Assembly (NCBI GenBank): GCA_016194705.1
Contig: JACQAZ010000038.1
Coordinates: 124,001-188,000, forward strand
Origin: Elusimicrobiota bacterium
GTDB lineage: Bacteria > Elusimicrobiota > Elusimicrobia > UBA1565 > UBA9628
Length of the DNA stretch: 64,000 nucleotides
Reading direction: 5' to 3'
In this document: piece after piece, positions 1 through 8,413 of the stretch
Numbering within the stretch: position 1 is the first letter of the stretch
Layout: every line of letters starts with the position of its first letter
Made by a program: the position numbers and the translations under genes
Notes under the pieces: generated by a model
The model's input: the letters and a program-made list of their open reading frames with translations, nothing else
What the model was told of the DNA's origin: nothing
Database searches by the model: none

Positions 1-968
1 ACATACTGCGCGCCGCGCAATCCGAAAGCGAAGCGTCCGCGGCGATCTCGAATCTGACCTTGGTCGCCAACGCTCCGTCTTTCAACGGGACGAATTTCAC
101 CTGGCTTTCCAAGCTCCTCAAGCTGCCCTCCGTCCATATCCGCGGCGTCAACCAGCGGCTCTGCGAATTCTCGCGTTTCGTGGTCCTCAAGGATTCCCAA
201 CTGGGCCCCTCCGGCGTCATCGAGGGCCTTCCCGATGCGGCGAGCATCGTCACCGATCCGAAAGGCTGGTTCGCCAGATTCTACGAGAAGGCGGGCCAGT
301 GGCCTCTTCCCGACGGCTCAAACGCGGTGCTCTACCGTCAGCGGCGGCTCGACATGGAGCCCTTCAAGGCCAACGGCGTCCAGTTCATGTTCTATACGAC
401 GGGCCCCTTCACCGCCAACGACTTCAGGGCGAAGTTGGGCCCGTGGGATAAGGTCGCCGCGGACTATCCGTTGGTGAAGATGACCGCGGCTTCGATGGAG
501 CTGCGCAGCCTCAAGGTCTCCCATCCCTCCATCGAGCTCGTCGACGCCGTCGTCGTCCCGGCGGGCGAGGGCAAGAAGACGGCGGAATGGGACGAGGTGC
601 GGTTCCTTCGTTTGGGGACGCTCAAGATCGACTCGGCCGAGATCTCGGAGCCGGACCTCAAAGCCTATCTCCAGGAACGGATCAAGGGGCTCAGCATCGA
701 CAAGCTGACCCTCGACAAGACGCTCGCGGTCTCGGGCCGGATCGGGCACTTCTCTTTTTCCCTCGAAGCGGCCGTCGAGCTCCTCGACGGCCCGCGCCGG
801 CTGAAGGTCACCTTGCTCTCGGCGCGCTTGGGGGCCACGCCCCTGCCCGCGAGCCTGTTCGGAGGCTACCGCGACTTCACGCTCTCCTTGCAGCCCAACC
901 CCGAGACTCCCTTCGCGATCGACCTGCCGGGCCTGACGCTGCGCGGCGGAAAGCTCACGATCCCGTGA
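1..968 (+). CDS. LmeA/DUF2993-like lipid-binding protein (5-prime truncated)
   Basis: The reading frame is open from base 3, so the gene starts before the window; at least 322 residues are visible. The second half has the alternating pattern of a long beta-rich lipid-binding fold, with a segment of the type IDSAEISEPDLKAYL followed by LSIDKLTLDKTLAVSGRIG. This resembles the LmeA/DUF2993 family of periplasmic phospholipid-binding proteins. No catalytic motif is seen. Its 3-prime end overlaps the convergent glycosyltransferase gene by 14 bases. The family call rests on pattern only; an AsmA-like or purely structural role is possible. Confidence 0.55.
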   Translation, partial: ILRAAQSESEASAAISNLTLVANAPSFNGTNFTWLSKLLKLPSVHIRGVNQRLCEFSRFVVLKDSQLGPSGVIEGLPDAASIVTDPKGWFARFYEKAGQWPLPDGSNAVLYRQRRLDMEPFKANGVQFMFYTTGPFTANDFRAKLGPWDKVAADYPLVKMTAASMELRSLKVSHPSIELVDAVVVPAGEGKKTAEWDEVRFLRLGTLKIDSAEISEPDLKAYLQERIKGLSIDKLTLDKTLAVSGRIGHFSFSLEAAVELLDGPRRLKVTLLSARLGATPLPASLFGGYRDFTLSLQPNPETPFAIDLPGLTLRGGKLTIP

Positions 969-2418
969 GCCGGAAGATCAGCAGGTCGTCGCGGTCGTAG
1001 ACCGCCTTGTGGCGGGCTTCGAGATAGGCCTTCCAAGTCTTGGCCTCCGGCTCGTCGAGCCTCGACTTCGATGTGGCGTAGAACTTCGCCCCCTCATTGA
1101 CGCGGCGCTCGAGGAGCTCCGCGCTGGCCCGCGCTCCGACCTCGGTGACCTCCCACGACCAGCCCTTGCGGTCCAGAGAGAACAGGCAGGCCGACGAAGT
1201 GCGCTGATTGCAGACGAAGAGGTCCTGGGGAAGGCTGACCGAGGCGGCGGCCTTGTCCGCGCCCCACAGATAGGGGTAGTCGACGCGGTACCAATGCCCG
1301 ATGCGCAGCGCTGCATGCAACGGGATCGAGAGGGCAAGCCCGGCCAGCGCGAGCCTCGCTTTGAACCGCTGGGCAGGCGCGAGCATCTCGGATTTCTTCT
1401 GCAGCCAGTCGAGACCGGCTCCAATGAGCGCCGCGTTGACGGGCGCGAAGGGCAGCGAGGTGTATTCGTGCCAATGGGCGTAGCCGCCAGCGAGCGCCAT
1501 GTCGATGGCGACGGCCGCCCACCAGAGCGCGAAAAACCGCTGGCCGCCAATGGCTGCGAGCCTCCAGGCGCCGGCGACGCCCAGCGCCAGCCCTCCGTAG
1601 GTCGCGGCCAGCTCGGGCAGGCGCGAGAAGAACTGGAAGAAGATGAAGTAGGGCAGGTGCTCGTATTCCAGCATCTTGAGAAACTCGCCGGCGTGCGCCG
1701 GCACCACGAAGACCCCTGAGCTCGCGTACCGGTACCAACCGGCGACGCCGGCCAAAGTCAGCGCGCACGCCGACCAGGCCCACGGATCGGACCAGGGACG
1801 CCGCCGGGGTGGGAGCCACGCCAGGCCGGCCAGGGGCAGCAGGAGATAAAGGTAGGGCAGCTTGTGCGCGATGGCCAGGAAGGCAAAGCCGGTCGCCGCG
1901 GCCCAATGACCCCGCTTGCGCGGTGCGTCGAGCCAGGCGTCCCAATGGTAGAGCGCGCCCATCGTGGCCAGCAGGGCGAGCGCCTCGGGCTGGATCGTGC
2001 GGCCGAAATAGACCTCGAGCGGAATGGCCGAAAACAGGACTCCCGCGTAGAGCGCCGCGCGCCGCTCGAGGCGCTTTTCCCTTTTATCGAGGAAGAGGAA
2101 CAGGTAGACGGCCGTCAGCGCCGAGAAGGCCGACGACAAGAGGCGGCCCCAGAGCGCGCCGAGCCCCGCGATCGGCCAGAACAGCCCCATCAGCCACATG
2201 TAGAGCGGGAACTCGGTCGCGGCCTTGCCGGCGTAGTCGCCTTCCCAGTCTATCTGCGGCGTGCCGAAACGCAGTCCGTTGCGGTGGTAATTGCGGGCGA
2301 TCGTCGCGGTGTTGCACTGGCGGTGATAGTGGTAGTCCAGCGGCGGCGAGGCGATGCCCTTAAGGTGGGCGGCGATGGAGGCGGCGGCGACCAGCGCCAG
2401 GCACAGGCGCCTGGTCAT
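955..2418 (-). CDS. GT-C type membrane glycosyltransferase (ArnT/PMT-like, family 39-like)
   Basis: A 487-residue polytopic membrane protein with about ten hydrophobic helices and a soluble C-terminal tail. The first loop after the N-terminal helix is acidic and carries an E-G-D (WEGDY) near residue 50, matching the catalytic-loop position of GT-C enzymes that use polyprenyl-phosphate sugars. It probably transfers a sugar to a lipid or protein on the periplasmic side. The ATG at 2418 is chosen because it overlaps the stop of the upstream methyltransferase as ATGA, although the frame stays open further upstream. Its neighbours (methyltransferase, AsnB, GT4) suggest a surface-polysaccharide or lipid-glycan pathway. 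The substrate cannot be read from sequence. Confidence 0.75.
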   Translation of the reverse strand: MTRRLCLALVAAASIAAHLKGIASPPLDYHYHRQCNTATIARNYHRNGLRFGTPQIDWEGDYAGKAATEFPLYMWLMGLFWPIAGLGALWGRLLSSAFSALTAVYLFLFLDKREKRLERRAALYAGVLFSAIPLEVYFGRTIQPEALALLATMGALYHWDAWLDAPRKRGHWAAATGFAFLAIAHKLPYLYLLLPLAGLAWLPPRRRPWSDPWAWSACALTLAGVAGWYRYASSGVFVVPAHAGEFLKMLEYEHLPYFIFFQFFSRLPELAATYGGLALGVAGAWRLAAIGGQRFFALWWAAVAIDMALAGGYAHWHEYTSLPFAPVNAALIGAGLDWLQKKSEMLAPAQRFKARLALAGLALSIPLHAALRIGHWYRVDYPYLWGADKAAASVSLPQDLFVCNQRTSSACLFSLDRKGWSWEVTEVGARASAELLERRVNEGAKFYATSKSRLDEPEAKTWKAYLEARHKAVYDRDDLLIFRLTGS

Positions 2419-3410
2419 TCTTTCAGGGCGTAGACTTCGATCGTGCCGCCCATGCGCAGGGCGGCCTCGACGAAAGTCATCACGAGGCTCAAGCCCAGAA
2501 AGGCGGGCAGCAAAGCCACCGTGACCAAGGCGAGGACGGGGTGTTCGCGCAGGCGCAAAGTGCGGGCCGAGCGGTTCTTGAGCAGCGAATAGAGGAAGTT
2601 GAAGTCGAAGCCGAGCGCGTTGTAGAGGCTCTGCAGCCAGCCGTAGGGGTTCTGCTCGAAGCAGAAATGGTCGGTCTGCACGATGCGGAAATGCTGGCGG
2701 GTCAGCAGCTGTTCGAGGGAGCGGGCGCCGAAATGCCAATAATGACGAGGGACATCCAGATGGAACCAGAAACGCCCGAAGAGCCGCGCCTGGAGGCTTT
2801 CCGAGTTGGGAACCGCGATCGCCAAGAGGCCTCCCGGCTTGAGCAGCTCGCGCGCGCGCGCCACGGCCTCGACGGGCTGGGCGAAGTGCTCGAGGGTGTG
2901 CCAGAACACCACGGCCTGGAAGCGCTCCTTCTGGTGGGGCAAGGTCAAAAAATCACCGGTCATGACGTCGATCTTGAGGCGGTTTCGCGCGTGCCAGGCG
3001 GCGGTCTCGGTCAGCTCGATGCCGTGCGGCTCGTAGCCAAGAGAGCGCAGGAAGCTCAGCAGGAAGCCGCGGCCGCAGCCCACGTCGAGGACGGGACCGC
3101 GCGGCACGCGGTTGTGCAGCACGCGGGCGCGGCGCCATTGGAAGAGATGCGTCATCTTCTCGAAGAGCGGGTTGAAGCGGACGTTCTCCTTGCCGTAGTA
3201 GGTCTCGGGGTACCAGCCGCCGATCTCGGAGGCGGGCACCGCGGGCCAGGTTCGGCCCAGGCCGCAGTCCGCGCAGCTCAGCAGCGAGAAGCCCTTTTCC
3301 GCCGCGTCGAAGCTCTTGCGCGCGGAGAACGATCCGCACACGACGCACCGCGGGGGGTGCTGGGTTTGGTGCTCCTTTTCGGGGGAAAAGCGCGAGGCGG
3401 TCTTTGTCAC
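2415..3410 (-). CDS. Class I SAM-dependent methyltransferase with N-terminal zinc-binding motif
   Basis: About 331 residues. An N-terminal CxxC...CxxC pair (CVVCGS and CADCGL) precedes a Rossmann methyltransferase domain with motif I VLDVGCGRGFLLSF and the later motif FWHTLEHFAQP. A hydrophobic segment near the C terminus (ALVTVALLPAFLGLSLVMTF) could anchor it to the membrane. This architecture is common in polysaccharide gene clusters, where the enzyme methylates sugars or lipid intermediates. A TTG at 3419 extends the frame by three codons. I prefer the GTG at 3410 because a perfect reverse-strand TATAAT ends 8 bases before it, giving an almost leaderless mRNA. Overlaps the downstream glycosyltransferase start by ATGA. 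Confidence 0.85.
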   Translation of the reverse strand: MTKTASRFSPEKEHQTQHPPRCVVCGSFSARKSFDAAEKGFSLLSCADCGLGRTWPAVPASEIGGWYPETYYGKENVRFNPLFEKMTHLFQWRRARVLHNRVPRGPVLDVGCGRGFLLSFLRSLGYEPHGIELTETAAWHARNRLKIDVMTGDFLTLPHQKERFQAVVFWHTLEHFAQPVEAVARARELLKPGGLLAIAVPNSESLQARLFGRFWFHLDVPRHYWHFGARSLEQLLTRQHFRIVQTDHFCFEQNPYGWLQSLYNALGFDFNFLYSLLKNRSARTLRLREHPVLALVTVALLPAFLGLSLVMTFVEAALRMGGTIEVYALKE

Positions 3411-3418
3411 GGGAATCA

Positions 3419-3428
3419 ATTATATAAT
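3419..3428. promoter_or_regulatory. Back-to-back -10 boxes between divergent genes
   Basis: Bases 3419-3428 contain TATAAT on the plus strand (3423-3428) and a second TATAAT on the minus strand (3424-3419), overlapping by two bases. The plus-strand box ends 9 bases before the asnB ATG (3438). The minus-strand box ends 8 bases before the methyltransferase GTG (3410). A -35-like TTGTCA lies at 3404-3409 but only 13 bases from the plus box, so the -35 is uncertain. Confidence 0.6.
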
Positions 3429-3437
3429 TTACGACCT

Positions 3438-5294
3438 ATGTGCGGCATCGCCGGCCTATTCGATCCGAAGGGAAGCCCATGCCTGGAGAGCGAGCTTACC
3501 GCGATGCAAAGGGCGCTCCTGCACCGCGGCCCGGACGATTCGGGGCGCGTCATTGACGGAGGGCTCGGCCTGGCCTTCCAGCGGCTCTCGATCCTCGACC
3601 TCGAGCGCGGCCACCAGCCGATGGCCACTCCCGACGGGCGCTTCACGATCGTCTTCAACGGCGAGATCTACAACCACCTCGAGCTTCGAAAGGAGATGCA
3701 GGCCGACGGCCGCCGCTTCGCGACGCATTCCGACACCGAGACCCTCCTGGCCGGCTTCTCCCGCGAGGGCCCCGAGTTCTTTAAGAAGCTCAACGGTATG
3801 TTCGCCTGCGCGATCTGGGATTCGAAGGAGCGTGCGCTGACGCTTGCGCGCGACCCCTTGGGCATCAAGCCCCTCTACCTCTGGAGAAGCGGGGGACGCC
3901 TGCATTTCGCATCCGAGCTGCGCTCCTTGCTGGCCGCGGGAGCCCCCGACGCTCTGTCTCCCGCGGCCGTGCTCGACTATCTGGCCTACGGCTACGTTCA
4001 CGCGCCTTCGACGGTCCTCGCCGCGATCGAGAAATTCCCGCCCGGGCATTGGCTGAGCGTCTCCGCGCGCGGGGCGCAAAATTCCGTGCGGTTCTGGAGT
4101 TTGCCCGAGGCGAAGACGCAGGCGCGTGTCGTCGACGAGCGCAAGGCGCAGGAAGAGCTCGGCTCCTTGCTGCGGGACGCCGTACGCGACCAGATGCTCA
4201 GCGACGTGCCGGTCGGCGTGTTCCTCTCGGGGGGCATCGATTCGAGCGTGGTCACCGCGCTCATGACGCGCGCCTCGAAGACGCCCGTCGAGAGCTACTC
4301 GATCGGCTTCGACGGCGACAGCGTCGATGAGACCGCCTACGCCGAGATCGTGAGCCGGCATCTGGGCACGCGCCACGAGACCATCCGCCTTCCGGCCGAC
4401 ATACTCGACGCGCTGCCCGACATGATCGCATGCCTCGACGAGCCGGTCGCCGACGCGGCGATACTTCCGACCTGGCGTCTCTCGGTGAGCGCCCGTCGCC
4501 GCGTCAAGGTCGTGCTGACGGGCGAGGGGGGCGACGAGCTTTTCGGCGGCTACGGCCGCCACAAAGCGGCCTATGTGACCGAGACTCTGGACAAGCTGCC
4601 CTCCTGGCTGCGCGCGGCCGCGGCGCCGGCGGCGCGGAGACTGGGCTCGGGGACGTATTTCAAATCCTTGCCGCTCAAAGGCGCGCCGAGCTGGGCCTTG
4701 GCCGAGTCGGGACCGCGTCTGAAGGCCGCGCTCGGCGTCCTCGTCCCCGAGGCAGCCGCGGGCGGGTTGACGCCTTGGCTTGCCGGCTACGAGGGACTCT
4801 CGGGCCTCAACGGGATGCTGGCCTTCGACCTGCAGACCTCGATGGCCGACCAGCTGCTCATGAAGGTCGACAAGACCACGATGCGGGCGTCCTTGGAGGC
4901 GCGCATGCCGCTCTTGGATCTGCGCCTGGTCGATTTCATGTTCCGCCTGCCGCCGGCGCTCAAGGTGCGGCTGTTCCGCGGCAAGTACCTGCTGCGAAGG
5001 GTCGCGGCCGGCCTGTTGCCGCGCGAGATCGTCGCGCGGCGCAAGCACGGCTTCATACTGCGCACTGGCAGTTGGCTTCGTTCGCCAAAGAATGCGATCG
5101 CCGCCGATGCCCTCACGGGCGGGGCCCTGGCGGTCACCGGTCTGTTCCGGCGCGGGGCGCTAGAGTCCGGCCTCAAGGGGCTGCGGGGCGGCTCGTCAAG
5201 GGCCGACCCCGACGTCTATTTCAGGCTCGTCGTGCTCTCGCTCTGGCTCAGCGCGATCCGCGCCCCAGCGCCTGCAGGTACGCCGAGCGCGTAG
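3438..5294 (+). CDS. asnB: Asparagine synthase (glutamine-hydrolysing), AsnB type
   Basis: A 618-residue protein starting MCGIAG, which puts the nucleophilic Cys at position 2 after Met removal, as in class II glutamine amidotransferases. The synthetase half has the PP-loop VFLSGGIDSS near residue 264 and the motif TGEGGDELFGGYGRH. It makes asparagine, or amidates a sugar or peptide acid, using glutamine-derived ammonia and ATP. AsnB paralogs are frequent in surface-polysaccharide clusters, and here it sits between two glycosyltransferases and a methyltransferase. A frame extension upstream is spurious because the N-terminal Cys must be exposed. The last 47 bases overlap the convergent glycosyltransferase gene. 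Confidence 0.95.
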   Translation: MCGIAGLFDPKGSPCLESELTAMQRALLHRGPDDSGRVIDGGLGLAFQRLSILDLERGHQPMATPDGRFTIVFNGEIYNHLELRKEMQADGRRFATHSDTETLLAGFSREGPEFFKKLNGMFACAIWDSKERALTLARDPLGIKPLYLWRSGGRLHFASELRSLLAAGAPDALSPAAVLDYLAYGYVHAPSTVLAAIEKFPPGHWLSVSARGAQNSVRFWSLPEAKTQARVVDERKAQEELGSLLRDAVRDQMLSDVPVGVFLSGGIDSSVVTALMTRASKTPVESYSIGFDGDSVDETAYAEIVSRHLGTRHETIRLPADILDALPDMIACLDEPVADAAILPTWRLSVSARRRVKVVLTGEGGDELFGGYGRHKAAYVTETLDKLPSWLRAAAAPAARRLGSGTYFKSLPLKGAPSWALAESGPRLKAALGVLVPEAAAGGLTPWLAGYEGLSGLNGMLAFDLQTSMADQLLMKVDKTTMRASLEARMPLLDLRLVDFMFRLPPALKVRLFRGKYLLRRVAAGLLPREIVARRKHGFILRTGSWLRSPKNAIAADALTGGALAVTGLFRRGALESGLKGLRGGSSRADPDVYFRLVVLSLWLSAIRAPAPAGTPSA

Positions 5295-6360
5295 CATTGA
5301 CCATCGCGGCCGCCGAGAAGCGCGCGGCCGTTTTACGTCCGCCTTGGATCAGATTCCCCCGAAGGACCTTGTCCTCGAGGACTCTCTTGATCGCTGAGGC
5401 CAAAGCGCGCGGGTCGCGCGGCGGGGCTAAGAGTCCCGAGACGCCGTCCTCGACGAGCTCGGGAATGCCGCCGGCGCGCGTGGCCACCACCGGGATTCCC
5501 AGCGTCATCGCATCGAGCAGAGAGGTCCCGAGCCCTTCCAGGTAGGACGAAAAGACGAAGACGTCGAAGTGCCGCAGCATGCGGTACGCGTCCTCGCGGA
5601 AGCCGAGTAGGCGCACGGTGTCGGACAATCCCAGCCGCGCGACCTCGGCCTTGACCTCGGCCTCGAGCGGCCCCGTGCCGAGCATGACCGCGTGGAACCC
5701 CGGGACCGCTTCCTTCAACGCACTCATCGAGCCGAGGAAATTGAAGGGGTCCTTGTGTGCGGCCAGCGCTGCGATCTGGCCGACGAGCGGGCCTTGCGGC
5801 AGGCCGAACTCCTCGCGGCGGCCCAGAGGAGCCGCGCCGTCAAGGCGCGCGGGGTCGACGCCGCTGTGGACAACCGTGACTTGCTCCGCGGGAAGGCCAT
5901 CAGAGATGAGCACCTCACGGATCGCCGAGGAGACCGTCAGGACCGAGGCCGCGCGCGCGTACTTCCAGCGGGTCAAGGGATTGCGGGAGAGATGAAAGTC
6001 GACGCGGCGCGAGACGATCAACGGGATCGTCGTCGCCAATGTCGCCAGCGCGCCGAGTGCCGCCGCGTGGGCGGTGTGGGCGTGCAGCAGATCGAATCGG
6101 CCGGCGAGCAGCGCGTTTCTGAGCTTCAACGCGGCCAGCGCGTCCCACTCGAACCAGGGATCGACGGCCAGCAGCGGGAACCCCTCGTCTTTGATCCGCT
6201 TGGAGAGCTCCGAGCCGGTGCGTGCCGCGACGACGCTGGAATCGCCGCCGTCTCTGAGACCGCGGACCAAATAAAGAAGCTGCTGCTGTCCGCCGCGCCA
6301 AGAGCGCTCCGTATCGAGATGGCAGATCTTGAGGGCGCCGCCGGCGGGGGATATTGCCAC
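5248..6360 (-). CDS. GT4-family glycosyltransferase
   Basis: About 370 residues. It begins with the GT-B donor/acceptor pattern KICHLDTERSWRGGQQQLLYL. It has DLLHAHTAHAAALGALA in the N domain and the C-domain nucleotide-sugar motif FVFSSYLEGLGTSLLDAMTLGIPVV, with the conserved E-x7-E arrangement. It most likely adds a hexose to a lipid or glycan acceptor in the cytoplasm. The start is set at the GTG (6360), which lies 8 bases after a minus-strand TATCAT. A much longer open frame upstream runs antisense to the protease gene and is a shadow. It is convergent with asnB. Confidence 0.85.
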   Translation of the reverse strand: MAISPAGGALKICHLDTERSWRGGQQQLLYLVRGLRDGGDSSVVAARTGSELSKRIKDEGFPLLAVDPWFEWDALAALKLRNALLAGRFDLLHAHTAHAAALGALATLATTIPLIVSRRVDFHLSRNPLTRWKYARAASVLTVSSAIREVLISDGLPAEQVTVVHSGVDPARLDGAAPLGRREEFGLPQGPLVGQIAALAAHKDPFNFLGSMSALKEAVPGFHAVMLGTGPLEAEVKAEVARLGLSDTVRLLGFREDAYRMLRHFDVFVFSSYLEGLGTSLLDAMTLGIPVVATRAGGIPELVEDGVSGLLAPPRDPRALASAIKRVLEDKVLRGNLIQGGRKTAARFSAAAMVNATRSAYLQALGRGSR

Positions 6361-6368
6361 AGCGAGCG

Positions 6369-6374
6369 ATGATA
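6369..6374 (-). promoter_or_regulatory. -10 box TATCAT for the GT4 gene
   Basis: A minus-strand TATCAT lies 8 bases before the GTG start at 6360, inside an AT-rich island in GC-rich DNA. No Shine-Dalgarno sequence fits between them, consistent with a leaderless transcript. A plus-strand TATAAT at 6373-6378 overlaps it. Confidence 0.5.
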
Positions 6375-6400
6375 TAATTTCCGACCGGAACCCCGCCAGG

Positions 6401-6429
6401 TTGAACCCTCCTTCCAAATCAGGCAAAAT
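6401..6429 (+). promoter_or_regulatory. Promoter of the HtrA-like gene
   Basis: TTGAAC (6401-6406), a 17-base spacer, then CAAAAT (6424-6429), then 6 bases to the ATG at 6436. The predicted transcription start falls on or next to the start codon. An upstream TATAAT (6373-6378) is an alternative that would give a leader of about 50 bases. Confidence 0.5.
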
Positions 6430-6435
6430 GGCGGC

Positions 6436-7464
6436 ATGAAAATGCCTTTGGCCTGCGCCGCGCTGATTCTCGCCGCCCCCGCCGTCGCTCTGCTCCCCGA
6501 TGAGGAGAACACGATCAAGGTCTTCAAGGACGCCTCGCCATCGGTCGTGTTCGTCACCAACATCGCGGTCCGCCAGAACATCTTCATGGACGAATTCGCC
6601 GTGCCCCAGGGCGCGGGCTCGGGCTTCATCTGGGACAAGGAGGGCCACATCGTCACGAACTTCCACGTCGTCAACGGCGGCAACGCCTTCCTCGTGACCC
6701 TCAAGGACCACACCGAGCTCGAGGCCGAGCTCATCGGCGTCGAGCCCCACAAGGACATCGCGGTCCTGCGGGTGCGAAAGGCCTTGGACAAGATGAAGCC
6801 CATCGCGGTCGGCATCTCGGAGACCCTCCAGGTCGGCCAGAAGGCGGTCGCGATCGGCAACCCCTTCGGCCTCGACAACACGCTGACCACCGGCATCATC
6901 AGCGCGCTCGGACGCCAGATCCTCGGCATCGGTCAGGTCACGATCCACGACGTGATCCAGACCGACGCGGCAATCAACCCCGGCAACTCTGGCGGGCCGC
7001 TCCTGGACTCGGACGGCAAGCTCATCGGCATGAACACGATGATCTACTCGAACTCAGGGAGCAGCGCCGGCGTGGGCTTCGCGGTCCCGGTCAGCTTCAT
7101 CAAGCGCATCGTCCCCCAGCTCATCAAGTACGGCAAGACGATCCAGCCCGGCATCGGCGTCTCGGTGCTGACCCCGGACCAGACCGCCGAGATCCTCGGC
7201 GAGGTGCGAGGCGTCGTCGTGCGCGACATCGCGCCCAACACGCCGGCCGCGCGCGCGGGGCTCTTGGGCTTAAGGCGCGACGAGCGCACGGGGCGCCTGC
7301 TCATCGGGGACATCATCGTCGGCGTCGACGACATGCCCGTCAAGAACTACGACGATCTCTACAACGCGCTCGACCGCCGCAAGGTGGGCGACACGGTCAC
7401 GCTCAAGACCTACCGCAACGGACGCAAGTCGAGCTACCGGCTCGAGCTCATCAACGTCTATTAG
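6436..7464 (+). CDS. HtrA/DegP-type periplasmic serine protease with one PDZ domain
   Basis: A 342-residue protein with an N-terminal signal peptide (MKMPLACAALILAAPAVA). The trypsin-like domain has the full triad: His in VTNFHVVNGG, Asp in HKDIAVLRV and Ser in NPGNSGGPL. A single PDZ domain occupies roughly residues 245-340, so it is a DegS/HtrA-like short form rather than a two-PDZ DegP. It should degrade or sense misfolded proteins in the periplasm. It is monocistronic and its stop overlaps the convergent hypothetical gene by 4 bases. Confidence 0.93.
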   Translation: MKMPLACAALILAAPAVALLPDEENTIKVFKDASPSVVFVTNIAVRQNIFMDEFAVPQGAGSGFIWDKEGHIVTNFHVVNGGNAFLVTLKDHTELEAELIGVEPHKDIAVLRVRKALDKMKPIAVGISETLQVGQKAVAIGNPFGLDNTLTTGIISALGRQILGIGQVTIHDVIQTDAAINPGNSGGPLLDSDGKLIGMNTMIYSNSGSSAGVGFAVPVSFIKRIVPQLIKYGKTIQPGIGVSVLTPDQTAEILGEVRGVVVRDIAPNTPAARAGLLGLRRDERTGRLLIGDIIVGVDDMPVKNYDDLYNALDRRKVGDTVTLKTYRNGRKSSYRLELINVY

Positions 7465-8411
7465 GGCTGCTCAGGCACGACCGAGACGGGCGCCGTCTGC
7501 TTGAGCGGCGGGCTATCCTTGTACTTGACCCGGGCCTCGCCGTTGATCTTGTGGATCGCCGTCCTCTCGACGACGGCCTCGTCTCCTCGGAGGTCCACGA
7601 AGAAGTCGATGTCGAACTGGTAAGCCTTCGCCGACTCATAGAAATCGGCGCACACGCGGGCATGACCGGGGTCGGGGGCCGCCATCGTGTCGGTATGGAT
7701 CGTGCGCAGGGTCAGGATCCATTTTGTGCCGAGGACCGGGTCCTGCATGACGAAATTCCCCGCTCGCTTCTTGCGCGCCGCGATGAACTTCTCGACCGCG
7801 ATCCGGGCTCGCGCGACGGGATCGGCCGCCTCCCTGGCCTGCTCTTCGGCCTTCGCCGCGGCGTCCTCGAAGCCGGGAATCTCGATGTTCGTCACCCGCC
7901 ACGGCCTGTTGACGGCCTTGACGGTGGCCAGCGTCGCCACCTCGCCGTCCTCGCTCGAAAAGATGACCTTGACCTTGAAATACCGGGAGCCTGGCTTGGT
8001 CTCGCGCAGCGAATCGTGGTCGACCCGGTTGAAGTCGAGAGATCGCAGTTTTTGCAGGGTCGGACTCACGGGAAGAGCCATCGGGATCGGATTGAGGGGC
8101 CCGGCCGGCACCCCGTTGAGGTAGTCTTGGACCATCGCCGGAAGAACCTCGTCGACGTTCTCGAGGGTAGGCGGCTTGTTGGCGGGATCGACTCCCGGGG
8201 AGTCGGGCTCCCTATAAGGACCCGGGAGATCGCGTCGACCGCGGCCGACGACGCCCGCGCTCGATTCTCTCATCCTGGCGCGGTTGTCCTGGAGGGCCTG
8301 ATCGTGCTCCTTCTCCATGGCGTTGCCGGGGTCCAGGCGACCGCTCCAAACTGCGGTCGGCCGGAGCGTCAGGGAAAACAGCAGAGCGTTCCTAAAGCTC
8401 GCGCGCAGCAT
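7461..8411 (-). CDS. Hypothetical exported protein
   Basis: 316 residues with a possible signal sequence (MLRASFRNALLFSLTLRPTAVWSG). Residues about 30-85 are polar and rich in Pro and Arg. The second half alternates beta-like segments (YFKVKVIFSSEDGEVATLATV; then WILTLRTIHTDTM) with a charged helix rich in Ala, Glu and Arg around residue 190. I do not recognise a family. Its ATG lies 2 bases after the stop of the M20 peptidase, so it is the last gene of the receiver-peptidase operon. It may act with the peptidase, but nothing in the sequence shows how. Confidence 0.7.
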   Translation of the reverse strand: MLRASFRNALLFSLTLRPTAVWSGRLDPGNAMEKEHDQALQDNRARMRESSAGVVGRGRRDLPGPYREPDSPGVDPANKPPTLENVDEVLPAMVQDYLNGVPAGPLNPIPMALPVSPTLQKLRSLDFNRVDHDSLRETKPGSRYFKVKVIFSSEDGEVATLATVKAVNRPWRVTNIEIPGFEDAAAKAEEQAREAADPVARARIAVEKFIAARKKRAGNFVMQDPVLGTKWILTLRTIHTDTMAAPDPGHARVCADFYESAKAYQFDIDFFVDLRGDEAVVERTAIHKINGEARVKYKDSPPLKQTAPVSVVPEQP

Positions 8412-8413
8412 GG

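Noticed and set aside
3456..5048. A 530-codon open frame antisense to asnB
   Set aside because: High GC makes long antisense frames common. The sequence is Arg/Gln/His-rich without any recognisable fold, while the opposite strand encodes a textbook AsnB.
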